A DNA stretch of 64,000 nt from JADFOI01 sp965218935 (GTDB lineage: Bacteria; Acidobacteriota; UBA6911; RPQK01; JADFOI01), in the NCBI GenBank assembly GCA_965218935.1, contig CBDCMH010000002.1, positions 124,001-188,000 of the forward strand, given 5' to 3'. A program made the translations under genes and the position numbers. The notes under the pieces were generated by a model. It was not told where the DNA came from. It saw only the letters and a list, made by a program, of their open reading frames with translations, and made no database searches. Positions 1-6,937 of this stretch are shown here, piece by piece. How positions within the stretch are numbered: position 1 is the first letter of the stretch; the number at the start of each line of letters is the position of its first letter.

Positions 1-27
1 GAATTTGGGATTTTGAATTTGGGATTT
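1..27. repeat. A/T-rich short repeat
   Basis: Two tandem copies of GAATTTGGGATTTT-like sequence. Similar TTTGAATTTTGAATTT-type tracts lie in other gaps: 26783-26807 (reverse complement), 28293-28304, 29571-29600 and 34636-34656. No gene is visible. It looks like one member of a dispersed intergenic repeat of unknown role. Confidence 0.5.
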
Positions 28-39
28 CCGTTGATCTAG
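28..39. repeat. left fragment of the nuoN-terminal palindrome
   Basis: CCGTTGATCTAG here is the exact reverse complement of 6970-6981, the last three codons and stop of nuoN. Removing the IS nest (40-6937) and one copy of its TAG target duplication rejoins this 12-mer to 6941-6981. The result is a perfect palindrome with 26-bp arms and a 1-nt centre. Confidence 0.85.
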
Positions 40-76
40 TGAAGTTATGAAGTTACCCCGCTTTGGTGGACAGTTT

Positions 77-932
77 CTAGTTTGGGACTGCAGGTAACGT
101 AGCATATCTCCTTTCGAACTCAGCCGGGGAATGATACCCCAGTGACGAGTGTAACCGATGGGGGTTGTAAAAGCCCTCGATAAAGTCGAAGAGGGCACTA
201 CGGGCCTGAGTCGGGGTGAGGAAGTGGTGACGCTCCAGCAACTCACACTCCAGCGAGGCAAAGAAACTCTCACACAGGGCATTGTCATAGCAGTCCCCCC
301 CCCGATCCCATGGAGGGTCGAACCCCAGCTCGGCGACAACGCTGGCCAAAGGCAATCGAGGTGTACTGAGTGCCCTGGTCCGAATGATGGATCACGCTGT
401 GTGGACGTCTCTGCCATAAAGCCATCTCCAGGGCGGCCAGCACCAGCTGAGTCCTCAGGTGAGTCTTCATGGCCCAGCCTACCACCCGGCGGCTGAAGGC
501 ATCGAGCACCACAGCCAGATAAAGAAATCCTGAGCCCGTCCGGATGTAGGTGATGTCCGCTACCCACAGTTGATTGGGGCCCTGCACCGAGAAGTCGCGC
601 TGAACCAGATCAGCAGCGGGCCGAACCTTTTCATTCCGGATCGTGGTCCTGTATTTCTTGCGACGGCTCACTCCTTGCAAACCCGCTTTGTGCATCAGAC
701 GAGCGATACGCTTACGACCGACGGGAATCCCGTTTGCACTCAGCTGGGCGTGAATCCGAGGAACCCCGTAGGTGCCCCGAGAGCGCTCATGAAGGGCTCG
801 GATCCGGGCCAGCAAAAGGGCATCCTGCTGAGCCCGAACACTTGGCTCACGGCCCCGCCACCCGTAGTAGCCGCTGGTGGAGACTCCCAGTACCCGGCAC
901 AGGGTGGTAATCTTATGGCTGGCCTGATTCAT
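77..932 (-). pseudogene. IS3-family transposase OrfB, frameshifted (copy 1)
   Basis: Encodes an IS3-family DDE integrase-like transposase. It matches the intact 284-residue OrfB at 28668-29522, but the frame breaks near 291-299. This copy has a run of nine C on the plus strand where the other copy has eight G on its coding strand. The N-terminal piece (285-932) ends just before the CYDNALCESFF motif that carries the third catalytic residue. The C-terminal piece (77-355) continues in another frame. A homopolymer slip in the genome and a base-calling error are equally possible, though the element is already dead because orfA is interrupted. Confidence 0.9.
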
Positions 933-994
933 CTTGACGAACCCGAAGATCCGGACTCGGTCTCCCGAGCGAACCAGGCTGCCGCCTTTTTTAA
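929..994 (-). pseudogene. 3' fragment of IS3 orfA (copy 1)
   Basis: Last part of orfA, equivalent to 28606-28671 in the intact copy. It is cut at 987-994 (TTTTTTAA), the 8-bp target duplication of the IS1595 element. The other orfA pieces are at 4578-4653 and 6713-6882. The insertion point is the A-rich tract that forms the frameshift signal in the intact copy. Confidence 0.85.
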
Positions 995-1117
995 GGGAAT
1001 TATATACTTAATTATTAAAAAACGTCCCCCCTATCTGCTATAATGAGGACATGAAAGTGAGACAAAAACAAATTAAAAAAGCACCTAGGAAAGACCCTGA
1101 ACTTCCTGACGGAATTT

Positions 1118-1411
1118 CTAATAAGACCCTTCAGATATCATTACGAATTCTCGTAGCATATCTAGGGTCACTTCGCGGAAAAAATCCTTCTCAATCCCCA
1201 ATGCATAGTTTCTTATCACTTCTTCGCATCTTACCCCGTCTTCTCGGTCATCCACCAACCTACTCCATTCTTCAGGAGGTAGGCGTCGCAGAATTGAACG
1301 CAGTTGCAGATTACGTGGAAGTTCTTTATGAGAGGGACCAGGAGTTTGCCTCCCTTTTTTCTGAGCTTCAGAAGTCTCAGGGTGAGGACGATCCGAAAAT
1401 TCATTAGCCAT
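1118..1411 (-). CDS. hypothetical protein, IS1595 passenger
   Basis: A 97-residue protein, if started at the ATG at 1409-1411, which has AAAGG about 9 nt upstream. It is rich in Glu, Asp and Arg, with a mostly helical-looking C-terminal half. Codons beginning with G are common, as expected for a real gene. I recognise no family. It is divergent from the transposase, with starts only 18 bp apart. An opposite-strand frame at 1051-1407 (118 codons) also has GAGG before its ATG and a TATAAT at 1039-1044, so the coding strand is not certain. I prefer the minus strand on composition. Confidence 0.5.
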   Translation of the reverse strand: MANEFSDRPHPETSEAQKKGRQTPGPSHKELPRNLQLRSILRRLPPEEWSRLVDDREDGVRCEEVIRNYALGIEKDFFREVTLDMLREFVMISEGSY

Positions 1412-1429
1412 AGTCAAAACCTTTACATC

Positions 1430-2404
1430 ATGAAAAAGAAAACTAAACCCCCTAGACAATATCAACGCCAAGCCATCTCTATGCTGGAACTAGGTGAGCT
1501 TTTCCCTGACGAACAATCCGCCGTTAAATGGTTCGAAGAAACCTACTGGCCCAACGGCCGCTGCTGTGGACGGTGCGGGAGCATCAACACCCGTGAGGTC
1601 AAGAACCATCGACCTATGCCCTACTGGTGCCGAGACTGCCGGAAGTACTTCTCGGTCCGGACTGGCACGGCCCTGGAAAGCTCCCGGCTCCCCCTCCGCA
1701 AGTGGGCCTTCGCTGTCTATATCTACGTCACCAACCTCAAGAGCGTCTCCAGCATGAAGCTCTCCAGGGATCTGAAGATCACCCAGAAGACGGCCTGGTT
1801 CATGCTCCACCGTCTGAGAGAGGCTTGGGACGCCAGCGGCCTGGAGCCCTTCGCCGGACCGGTCGAAGTAGACGAGTCTTACTTCGGGGGAATCCGTCGC
1901 AACATGCCCAAGGCCAAGCGGGAATCCCTGACGGGCCGAGGCGTTACGGGCAAGACCGCCGTGGTCGGAATCAAGGACCGAACCACCAACCAGGTCCGGG
2001 CCAAGGTGGTCCGGCAAACCGACGCCGAAACCCTCCAGAAATTCGTTGTGGAGAACACCAGCCCCAAGGCCAAGGTCTACACCGACGAGGCCACCGCCTA
2101 CGAGGGACTGCCCCAGCACCGGGCCGTCAAGCACTCAGCCGGGGAGTACGTCAAGGAGATGGCGCACGTCAACGGCATCGAGAGCTTCTGGGCCACCCTG
2201 AAGCGTGCCCATAAGGGAACCTTTCACAAGCTCAGTCCCAAGCACCTGGACCGCTACGTCCAGGAGTTTTCGGGGAAGCACAACCGGCGTCCCCTGGACA
2301 CTATAAACCAGATGCGGTCGGTGATTGCCGGGCTGATCGGGAATCGTCTCATGTACCGGGATCTGATCTCGGACAACGGCCTGGACTCCACGGCGCGGTC
2401 CTAA
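1430..2404 (+). CDS. IS1595-family (ISXO2-like) transposase
   Basis: A 324-residue cut-and-paste transposase that would act on the 16-bp ends of this element. The N-terminal zinc ribbon has CGRCGS and YWCRDCRKYF, about residues 44-72. The DDE-type ISXO2-like domain shows VEVDESYFGG, VYTDEATAYEGL and HVNGIESFWATLKRAHKG, which carry the expected acidic residues. The ATG at 1430 is the first sensible start; an internal Met about 17 codons later is also possible because family members often begin near ELFPDEQSAVKWF. The frame is intact and the ends are perfect, so the element may still be active. Confidence 0.92.
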   Translation: MKKKTKPPRQYQRQAISMLELGELFPDEQSAVKWFEETYWPNGRCCGRCGSINTREVKNHRPMPYWCRDCRKYFSVRTGTALESSRLPLRKWAFAVYIYVTNLKSVSSMKLSRDLKITQKTAWFMLHRLREAWDASGLEPFAGPVEVDESYFGGIRRNMPKAKRESLTGRGVTGKTAVVGIKDRTTNQVRAKVVRQTDAETLQKFVVENTSPKAKVYTDEATAYEGLPQHRAVKHSAGEYVKEMAHVNGIESFWATLKRAHKGTFHKLSPKHLDRYVQEFSGKHNRRPLDTINQMRSVIAGLIGNRLMYRDLISDNGLDSTARS

Positions 2405-2652
2405 CGCCTGGAAATTTCCGATTCAAGCGCCACCAAGGCGTCCTCTGCCGTTTCATAGGCACCCTTCCATTCACCCTGCTCGTCCCCGACCTTTCTAAAG
2501 ATGCTCCACTTGCTTTGGTCCGGGTGGATGTGCCTCGCGATTTCCGCTTGCTCCCCTGGAGGCATTCCAAGGACTTGGTATTGAACCGGCTTGCCCTCAA
2601 CATCGCTGCGATGACCTTTGATCAACTTAGACCTCAGTGATAGAGTAGGCAT
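2401..2652 (-). CDS. hypothetical protein, IS1595 passenger
   Basis: An 83-residue soluble protein of unknown function, convergent with the transposase gene and overlapping its last codons by 4 bp. A strong GGAGGGAC site precedes the ATG, which supports real translation. The middle has a WSIFRKVGDEQGEWKGAYETAEDALVALE stretch split by my reading into a strand-like and a helix-like half. No catalytic motif is visible. It is the last of three minus-strand passenger genes read in the same direction (3300 to 2401), probably as one transcript. Confidence 0.65.
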   Translation of the reverse strand: MPTLSLRSKLIKGHRSDVEGKPVQYQVLGMPPGEQAEIARHIHPDQSKWSIFRKVGDEQGEWKGAYETAEDALVALESEISRR

Positions 2653-2673
2653 GATCCCGTCCCTCCATGATGC

Positions 2674-2928
2674 TTAGCCCTTCCCGAGCGCCTTCTTGAA
2701 GTCAGAAGCCACGTTCTTGCGGTGCTGGGCGAGCTGCTTCTGGACGTTCTTGTCCGTGGTCTTCAACCCGCGCTCCATATCCTTCCGCAGAGTACCCACA
2801 TCATCGCGCAGAGTGCCCACGTCTTTCCGAAGCGGAACCACCCCCTCCTCCACGGCCTCCTTGAACACCCGCTTCATGGCCTTGGCCAGAAGGTCAACAC
2901 CACCGTCCTTCGAGTTGTTCTTACCCAT
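2674..2928 (-). CDS. small coiled-coil protein, IS1595 passenger
   Basis: An 84-residue charged protein. The start at 2926-2928 is chosen because AAGGAGGAGACGAC lies directly upstream; an ATG ten codons earlier lacks such a site. Residues about 34-55 hold near-repeats of LRKDVGTLR / LRDDVGTLR / LRKDMERG, spaced seven residues apart, which predicts a short coiled coil. The C-terminus is basic. No family was recognised. It may form an oligomer or bind a partner encoded nearby, but that is inference from the coiled coil only. Confidence 0.65.
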   Translation of the reverse strand: MGKNNSKDGGVDLLAKAMKRVFKEAVEEGVVPLRKDVGTLRDDVGTLRKDMERGLKTTDKNVQKQLAQHRKNVASDFKKALGKG

Positions 2929-2964
2929 GTCGTCTCCTCCTTGCTGCCCATCTAACACACCGGG

Positions 2965-3300
2965 CTACTCTATGAGCTCTTCGCTTTCTTTCAATCTCCG
3001 GTCGTATGTCTCCCGGATTGACTTGTAGGCTTCCGTTTCGGCCACCTCATCAACAGCTTTCATCACGGCGGCGGGACTGTGTAACGCACCCAGGATTATA
3101 AGGCTAATATCCCGATTTAAGTCTACTTGTGCTTCCAGCCGCATGACGGCGATTGTCAACTGCATGATGGCTTTCTCGTGAGCTTCCAGTTGTTCCGCCA
3201 GGAGCACCATAGCTTCTATAATGTCCTCATCAATGTCCTGACTGGCCGCTACCGAAGTGAAGCCGAATAGAATTAATGCTACCGCGAGTGCTCTGTTCAT
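2965..3300 (-). CDS. predicted secreted small protein, IS1595 passenger
   Basis: A 111-residue protein with a clear Sec-type signal peptide: Met-Asn-Arg, then a hydrophobic run ALAVALILFGFTSVAA, with likely cleavage after Ala-Ala before SQD. The mature part is acidic and helical with many Leu, Glu and Ala, and a charged C-terminal helix (YKSIRETYDRRLKESEELIE). No Cys lipobox is present, so it should be periplasmic or secreted. It is the first gene of the minus-strand passenger set. A secreted product is unusual cargo for an insertion sequence. Function unknown. Confidence 0.65.
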   Translation of the reverse strand: MNRALAVALILFGFTSVAASQDIDEDIIEAMVLLAEQLEAHEKAIMQLTIAVMRLEAQVDLNRDISLIILGALHSPAAVMKAVDEVAETEAYKSIRETYDRRLKESEELIE

Positions 3301-3360
3301 ACGTCCCCGCCTAGTACCTTGGGCTGTTCAGCGGGCGGCCCAGCGTACGGGTCCCCTCGT

Positions 3361-3508
3361 GAGGTCTTTGCAGCCTTTAGTATAGCGGATTTATAGCCTG
3401 TTATAAAATAGACATGTTATAAAGGGCCTGCTACGCTATCTGACGGAAGTGTAAGGGGCCTATACATCCCTCCGCCCACGGACTTGCAAAATCACATAGG
3501 AGGAAGGA
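3361..3508. promoter_or_regulatory. divergent promoter region with direct repeats
   Basis: The gap between the minus-strand passenger genes and the plus-strand ones holds two direct repeats TGTTATAAA (3399-3407 and 3415-3423), start to start 16 bp, in an A/T-rich stretch. The spacing is about one and a half helical turns. It could be an operator or overlapping promoters for both gene sets. This is sequence pattern only. Confidence 0.35.
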
Positions 3509-3787
3509 ATGAAAGAAATAACAGACGACAAAGACCGAGTTACGATCGGCGTTTACAAGCGGAGCTTCAATCTGTTCCTTTTGGCGGTATACCGTCTGAT
3601 CGCCACCAACGAGAAAACTCCTCGTCAGAGAGATCAGCAAGACTGGATAATGGAACTACGCGAACAGTCTCACTCTCTACTGTCGGGTCCACTCGGTGAG
3701 CCAATGAACGAAGCAGAGAAGCAAGACGTTTACCAAATGATAAGGAGGATAACCGCTTTAACTCAGGGTCAACAAGAACAAAATTAG
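3509..3787 (+). CDS. hypothetical protein, IS1595 passenger
   Basis: A 92-residue soluble protein preceded by an excellent AGGAGGAAGGA site. It contains KRSFNLFLLAVYRLIATNEKTP and a C-terminal helix rich in Gln and Arg. No known domain was recognised. It is the first gene of a plus-strand series (3509-4439) whose members are close or overlapping, so they probably form one transcript starting in the repeat-bearing gap upstream. Confidence 0.65.
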   Translation: MKEITDDKDRVTIGVYKRSFNLFLLAVYRLIATNEKTPRQRDQQDWIMELREQSHSLLSGPLGEPMNEAEKQDVYQMIRRITALTQGQQEQN

Positions 3788-3792
3788 GAGAC

Positions 3793-3930
3793 ATGCCACA
3801 TCATACCATAAACGCAGGACTTACGGAAAATGGAAAACACGCAGGAACCCCCTACCTAACAATGGCAAAGGGTCTATTTCGTAACGTTAAGATGTGCCGA
3901 ATACCCTCCGCTCCCTACCCGAAGTTCTAA
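3793..3930 (+). CDS. possible 45-residue small protein, IS1595 passenger
   Basis: ATG at 3793 follows AGGAGAC, a good ribosome-binding site, 5 bp after the stop of the preceding gene. It reads 45 codons to TAA at 3928-3930. The predicted peptide is basic, with His, Lys and Arg throughout. No similarity was recognised. Short length means chance cannot be excluded; the site and the tight fit between neighbours are the support. Confidence 0.45.
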   Translation: MPHHTINAGLTENGKHAGTPYLTMAKGLFRNVKMCRIPSAPYPKF

Positions 3931-3948
3931 AATAGAAAGGCAAAGAAA

Positions 3949-4176
3949 ATGAGATTCCGAGAATACGTGTTGCAAAAGCGACGCATTACAGACACACCTG
4001 CTGGCGACTTCACGGGGGACTGTCGCGACGACAGCGCCAGTTTCCCCGACGCCTCGACTTGGAAGGAAGTCAGCGACTACCTGAAAACCCGCAATGCTTG
4101 CGATGCAGCCGTGGAGGCTGGATATGATGTTTGGCTGCAATACGAGCGCTATGTCAAAAGGAACAAACTGAAATGA
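3949..4176 (+). CDS. YozE-like SAM-fold domain protein, IS1595 passenger
   Basis: A 75-residue protein whose layout resembles the YozE SAM-like family: an N-terminal FREYVLQKR helix, then GDFTGDCRDD, FPDAST, a helix ending DYLKTRNACDAAVEAG, and a final WLQYERYV. Those GDF, FP, YL and W-x-x-Y positions are the conserved ones I recall for the family. Such proteins are small, of unknown biochemical role, and are also found in phages and plasmids. The stop overlaps the next start (ATGA at 4173-4176), so the two are probably translationally coupled. Confidence 0.65.
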   Translation: MRFREYVLQKRRITDTPAGDFTGDCRDDSASFPDASTWKEVSDYLKTRNACDAAVEAGYDVWLQYERYVKRNKLK

Positions 4177-4439
4177 CAGAGCTAAAAGACAAAAGAGTCG
4201 AGGTTCACAGGACCCTCAAGAAAGCGGGCCGTAAAGAGCCACCTGACGAAATCAAAGTCACCCTAGAGTTTGATGTACGCGACGAGACCGGTATGTCCAG
4301 AGAAGGAACTCAAACCGCTATATTTCAGTTCCAGGCTTCGGTCGATAAGAACTTAGGCGCCGATCAATTGCGCGATCAACTTCTGACTGCTGCCTCGAAG
4401 TTAGCCCAAGAGTGTGTCCGTCAATTGGGCCACGTCTGA
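4173..4439 (+). CDS. hypothetical protein, IS1595 passenger
   Basis: An 88-residue protein starting in the ATGA overlap with the YozE-like gene. It has a strand-rich first half (KVTLEFDVRDETG, TQTAIFQFQASVDKN) and a helical end (LRDQLLTAASKLAQECVRQL). That strand-then-helix pattern is seen in many small accessory proteins but does not identify one. The start at 4173 is preferred to an upstream ATG at 4131, which lies inside the previous gene. Its 3' end overlaps an opposite-strand frame by 122 bp. Confidence 0.6.
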   Translation: MTELKDKRVEVHRTLKKAGRKEPPDEIKVTLEFDVRDETGMSREGTQTAIFQFQASVDKNLGADQLRDQLLTAASKLAQECVRQLGHV

Positions 4440-4527
4440 GCACATTGGCTACCACCTCCTGAACCTCTCCATCCTCGCGCAGCAGTAGCAGCAGATCCGA
4501 TTTCATATCTTTTGATTTGTTATCCAT
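4318..4527 (-). CDS. possible small protein at the IS1595 right end
   Basis: A 69-codon frame on the minus strand with GGGAGAG six nt before its ATG. The N-terminal half, DMKSDLLLLLREDGEVQEVVANVL, looks like a natural amphipathic helix. The C-terminal half lies antisense to the 88-residue gene and is less convincing. It may be a real gene that overlaps tail to tail, a remnant truncated by the element end, or chance. Confidence 0.4.
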   Translation of the reverse strand: MDNKSKDMKSDLLLLLREDGEVQEVVANVLRRGPIDGHTLGLTSRQQSEVDRAIDRRLSSYRPKPGTEI

Positions 4528-4577
4528 AATCTCTCCCTACTTGTTTTCAAAGCTAAGTATATAATTCCCTTTTTTAA

Positions 4578-4653
4578 GATCTCCCGCTCTTCACGCAGGC
4601 GGCGATTCTCCCGACGCAGCCGCCCCAGCTCCTCTCGCTCCGGCGTCGTTAGC
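4578..4653 (-). pseudogene. middle fragment of IS3 orfA (copy 1)
   Basis: Matches the coding strand of the intact orfA from the GEELGRLRRENRRL-type leucine-zipper region up to the GTTAGC target site. It lies between the right end of the IS1595 element and the left end of the IS1634 element. It is the only IS3 sequence left between the two insertions. Confidence 0.85.
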
Positions 4654-6706
4654 CCAAGTTCCGCGGTCCGCTGAGCACAATCCTTTGTTGGTAAGGGGTT
4701 ATGATTTTTTCAGTCACTACAAATGGGCCGCCGCGTGCCAGGTCTTAACCGGTTTCATGACTTGCGAAGGAACCCTGAGGACGTTGTAGATGTTTCGCTG
4801 CTGGCCATCCGGCGTGGTTCCCTTCCGGATGCGGAGAAGGGGGCCCTTCGCTGTGGGCAGGACCACCGTCACAACTTGGTGGGTGCTGAGCTGCTGACGG
4901 ATGGTCGACCAGGAGGTGTGGATTCCCTCATCCAGGAAGTACTTTTCGATGGAGACCAGCAGGTGGTAGGCCAGCACGCAGAGAAAGATGTGGGCCTGGG
5001 TACGGTGCTTCAGTTGGTGGAAAATGGGACGCTCCATCAGCGGGGTCTTCATATCCCGGAAGGCCTGTTCCACACGCGTCAGCAGAAGGTAGGTGCGCCA
5101 GATCTCATCGGCGGTCAGATCCTGCCGATCCGTCTTCAGCACGTAGCTGCCGTCGAGCTTCTCCGCGATCGCTTTCTTCTCTGCCTTCTCTTGCCAAACC
5201 AGGTTCCGCTTCTGTGCGTCGTATTCGATTCCGAAGTAGCGGGCCACACGGGGATAGCGTTCCTTGAGACGACCGATGGCCTGGTGAATCTTCTCCGTCT
5301 TCTTCAGGTGCCCCCGTTGCACCCGGGCCTGGAGCTTCTCTAAGTCGCGGATCAGCCTCTGTTGCTGCTTCTCCCGGATCGCTCGGTCCTTCTGTTCACG
5401 ACCTTCGCTGCGACAAAGAATGTAGACCTCATCGCCTTTCTTGCGCCGTTTGATCTCGACCCGGCTCTTCTTCTGAAACGGATTCCGGGGGGAAGGGATC
5501 CGAATGATCTCTTCCCAGTCGTCTTCCTTCTCCAGCTCCTCTATCCACTCATTTCGCTCCGACTGTCGTCCCGCCACAATGTAGTGATACTGACGCTGCC
5601 GGATCTGCTCGAGGTTCTCCTCATAAGCCATGCCGCGATCCACCACCACCGTCGAGCCTACTTTGTGGCCCGTTCGTTTCTCTAACCTATCCAACATCTG
5701 ATCAACGGTGGCGCGGTCCTGCACGTTTCCGTCAAACACGTCGTGGGCCTTGGGAAAACCCTCCTCATCGAGCACCAGCCCGACCACCACCTGCTTGCAG
5801 TCCGGACGTTTATCGCGCGAGTAGCCCCGCTTGGCCTGGGGGTTGGCTTCCGCCTGACCCTCAAAGTAGGTCGACGTCAGGTCGTAGAGATAGACCGTCT
5901 CTTCCAGGTTGAAAAGCCTTCTCTCCCGCTCCGCCAGCTCCCGCTCGATCGGCTCCCGATTTGGATGCAGCCGATCCAGGTTCCGATACAGCGCATCCTC
6001 CTGCAGCGTCGAGAAGTCCTCTCCCAGAATGTCCCCCATCGCCGTGCGGCGGATCCAGTCGGGCATGGCCCGTTCCGAAAGCGGACAGATCAGCCGGTTA
6101 AGCGTCATCGCTTCGCTCAACAGACACCCACGTTGCGACAAGCCCGCACGCCTGAGAATCTCGTCCACCCCCAAGCGCCGCCACATCTGATGTCCAACGT
6201 GCACGGGCCCGGCTTCCCGTGCCTCGTCCAATTCAATCCGCTCCACATCGACGGTGACCAGTTCTGCCCCAGGCTCGGGCTCTCGCCGGCGCCGGCCCCG
6301 CCGAGCCCTTTGCAGCAGAGTTTGGGTTTTTTCATCGGGAGCTTCCAGCGAAAGCTGGCCGCGCAAAGCCGACTCCAGCTTGTGGGCCAGGGTCAGCCAT
6401 TCTTCTGGGGGTGCCGGGGCGAGATTGCCCAGAGAGCAAATCGTTCTTTGGCGGGGTCCCTGGGGAGTCTGAACCGACTTCACCAGCAGGTAGTTCGTGT
6501 ACTCCTTGCCCTTGTAGATGCGACTGGTTTTTCGGATGTACATTAATCACTATATATATCATACCCACCTGACTCAAACAGGACTGTACTTAGTCACGTT
6601 AGTCACTATTTTGCCAATCTATCAAGGCGCTCGTTGAAAATAAAGGACTTGCCAACGTCGACCAGGCAAAGTAGGTGAAAATCGTTCAGCGGACCGCGGA
6701 AGTTAG
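4654..6706 (-). mobile_element. IS1634-type (IS4-like) element
   Basis: A 2053-bp element inside the IS3 orfA. The ends are CCAAGTTCCGCGGTCCGCTG (from 4654) and, on the other strand, CTAACTTCCGCGGTCCGCTG (from 6706). They share 18 of 20 positions. The target duplication is GTTAGC at 4648-4653 and 6707-6712; the uninterrupted copy has this once. It carries one transposase gene and no passengers. Both ends and the gene look intact. Confidence 0.92.
4717..6543 (-). CDS. IS1634-family transposase
   Basis: A 608-residue DDE transposase. The N-terminus (MYIRKTSRIYKGKEYTNY) is characteristic of IS1634-like enzymes. The catalytic core shows YDLTSTYFEG, a FDGNVQDRAT segment, VVDRGMA, and near the C-terminus the YREK-type signature RVEQAFRDMK followed by HRTQAHIFLCVLAYHLL. 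Lengths of 500-600 residues are usual for this group. A basic segment of about 70 residues around 370-440 is also typical. The frame is open throughout, so the gene may be functional. It lies in the same orientation as the IS3 it interrupts. Confidence 0.92.
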   Translation of the reverse strand: MYIRKTSRIYKGKEYTNYLLVKSVQTPQGPRQRTICSLGNLAPAPPEEWLTLAHKLESALRGQLSLEAPDEKTQTLLQRARRGRRRREPEPGAELVTVDVERIELDEAREAGPVHVGHQMWRRLGVDEILRRAGLSQRGCLLSEAMTLNRLICPLSERAMPDWIRRTAMGDILGEDFSTLQEDALYRNLDRLHPNREPIERELAERERRLFNLEETVYLYDLTSTYFEGQAEANPQAKRGYSRDKRPDCKQVVVGLVLDEEGFPKAHDVFDGNVQDRATVDQMLDRLEKRTGHKVGSTVVVDRGMAYEENLEQIRQRQYHYIVAGRQSERNEWIEELEKEDDWEEIIRIPSPRNPFQKKSRVEIKRRKKGDEVYILCRSEGREQKDRAIREKQQQRLIRDLEKLQARVQRGHLKKTEKIHQAIGRLKERYPRVARYFGIEYDAQKRNLVWQEKAEKKAIAEKLDGSYVLKTDRQDLTADEIWRTYLLLTRVEQAFRDMKTPLMERPIFHQLKHRTQAHIFLCVLAYHLLVSIEKYFLDEGIHTSWSTIRQQLSTHQVVTVVLPTAKGPLLRIRKGTTPDGQQRNIYNVLRVPSQVMKPVKTWHAAAHL

Positions 6707-6712
6707 GTTAGC

Positions 6713-6882
6713 CCGTCTTTGCGCCAGCCCTCATCCCGATCGACCTGGGCAACCCAGTTGCGGATCGATTGATCAGACGGTTCGAACTCCCGGGCCAATG
6801 ATCCTGGACTTCGTCCTGACCGCACCAGTTCCACCATTTGCTGGCGAAACTCAGGTGGGTACCTTCGACCATTTCTTGGCAT
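6713..6882 (-). pseudogene. 5' fragment of IS3 orfA (copy 1)
   Basis: Starts at the ATG at 6880-6882 and gives the helix-turn-helix part, MPRNGRRYPPEFRQQ onward, identical in frame to the intact copy at 28360. It is interrupted at the GTTAGC target site of the IS1634 element. The remaining orfA is at 4578-4653 and 929-994. Confidence 0.88.
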
Positions 6883-6937
6883 TGTGTTCTCCTTTCTCCC
6901 TAAAGAATCAGGTGTCCACGAAAACGGGTCAACTCCA

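Larger units (their letters stand above)
995..4569 (+). mobile_element. IS1595-family element with passenger genes
   Basis: A 3575-bp element with perfect 16-bp terminal inverted repeats, GGGAATTATATACTTA at 995-1010 and its complement at 4554-4569. It is flanked by the 8-bp direct repeat TTTTTTAA (987-994, 4570-4577). The sequence without the insert matches the uninterrupted IS3 copy exactly. Eight-bp duplications and ends starting GG fit the IS1595 family, as does the transposase inside. The transposase takes under a third of the element. The rest holds about eight small genes with good ribosome-binding sites and no transposition role that I can recognise. Confidence 0.93.
40..6937 (-). mobile_element. 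IS3-family element, copy 1, interrupted by two other ISs
   Basis: The core is nearly identical to the intact element at 28305-29551. The ends are imperfect inverted repeats beginning TGAAGTTACCCCG and TGGAGTTGACCCG. The target duplication is TAG (37-39 and 6938-6940). The left tip has an 8-bp tandem copy of TGAAGTTA (40-47, 48-55). Subtracting the IS1595 element plus its 8-bp duplication and the IS1634 element plus its 6-bp duplication leaves 1256 bp. The intact copy is 1247 bp; the extra 9 bp are the 8-bp tandem copy and one extra G. Both insertions lie in orfA, so this copy is dead. Confidence 0.93.

Noticed and set aside
158..496. Plus-strand frame opposite the IS3 orfB
   Set aside because: It is the antisense of a recognised transposase and shows no independent site or family features.
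4723..5343. 206-codon plus-strand frame
   Set aside because: It lies entirely opposite the IS1634 transposase, whose catalytic motifs are clear; the plus frame is a shadow.
5743..6546. 267-codon plus-strand frame
   Set aside because: It is antisense to the same transposase and is explained by its codon bias.
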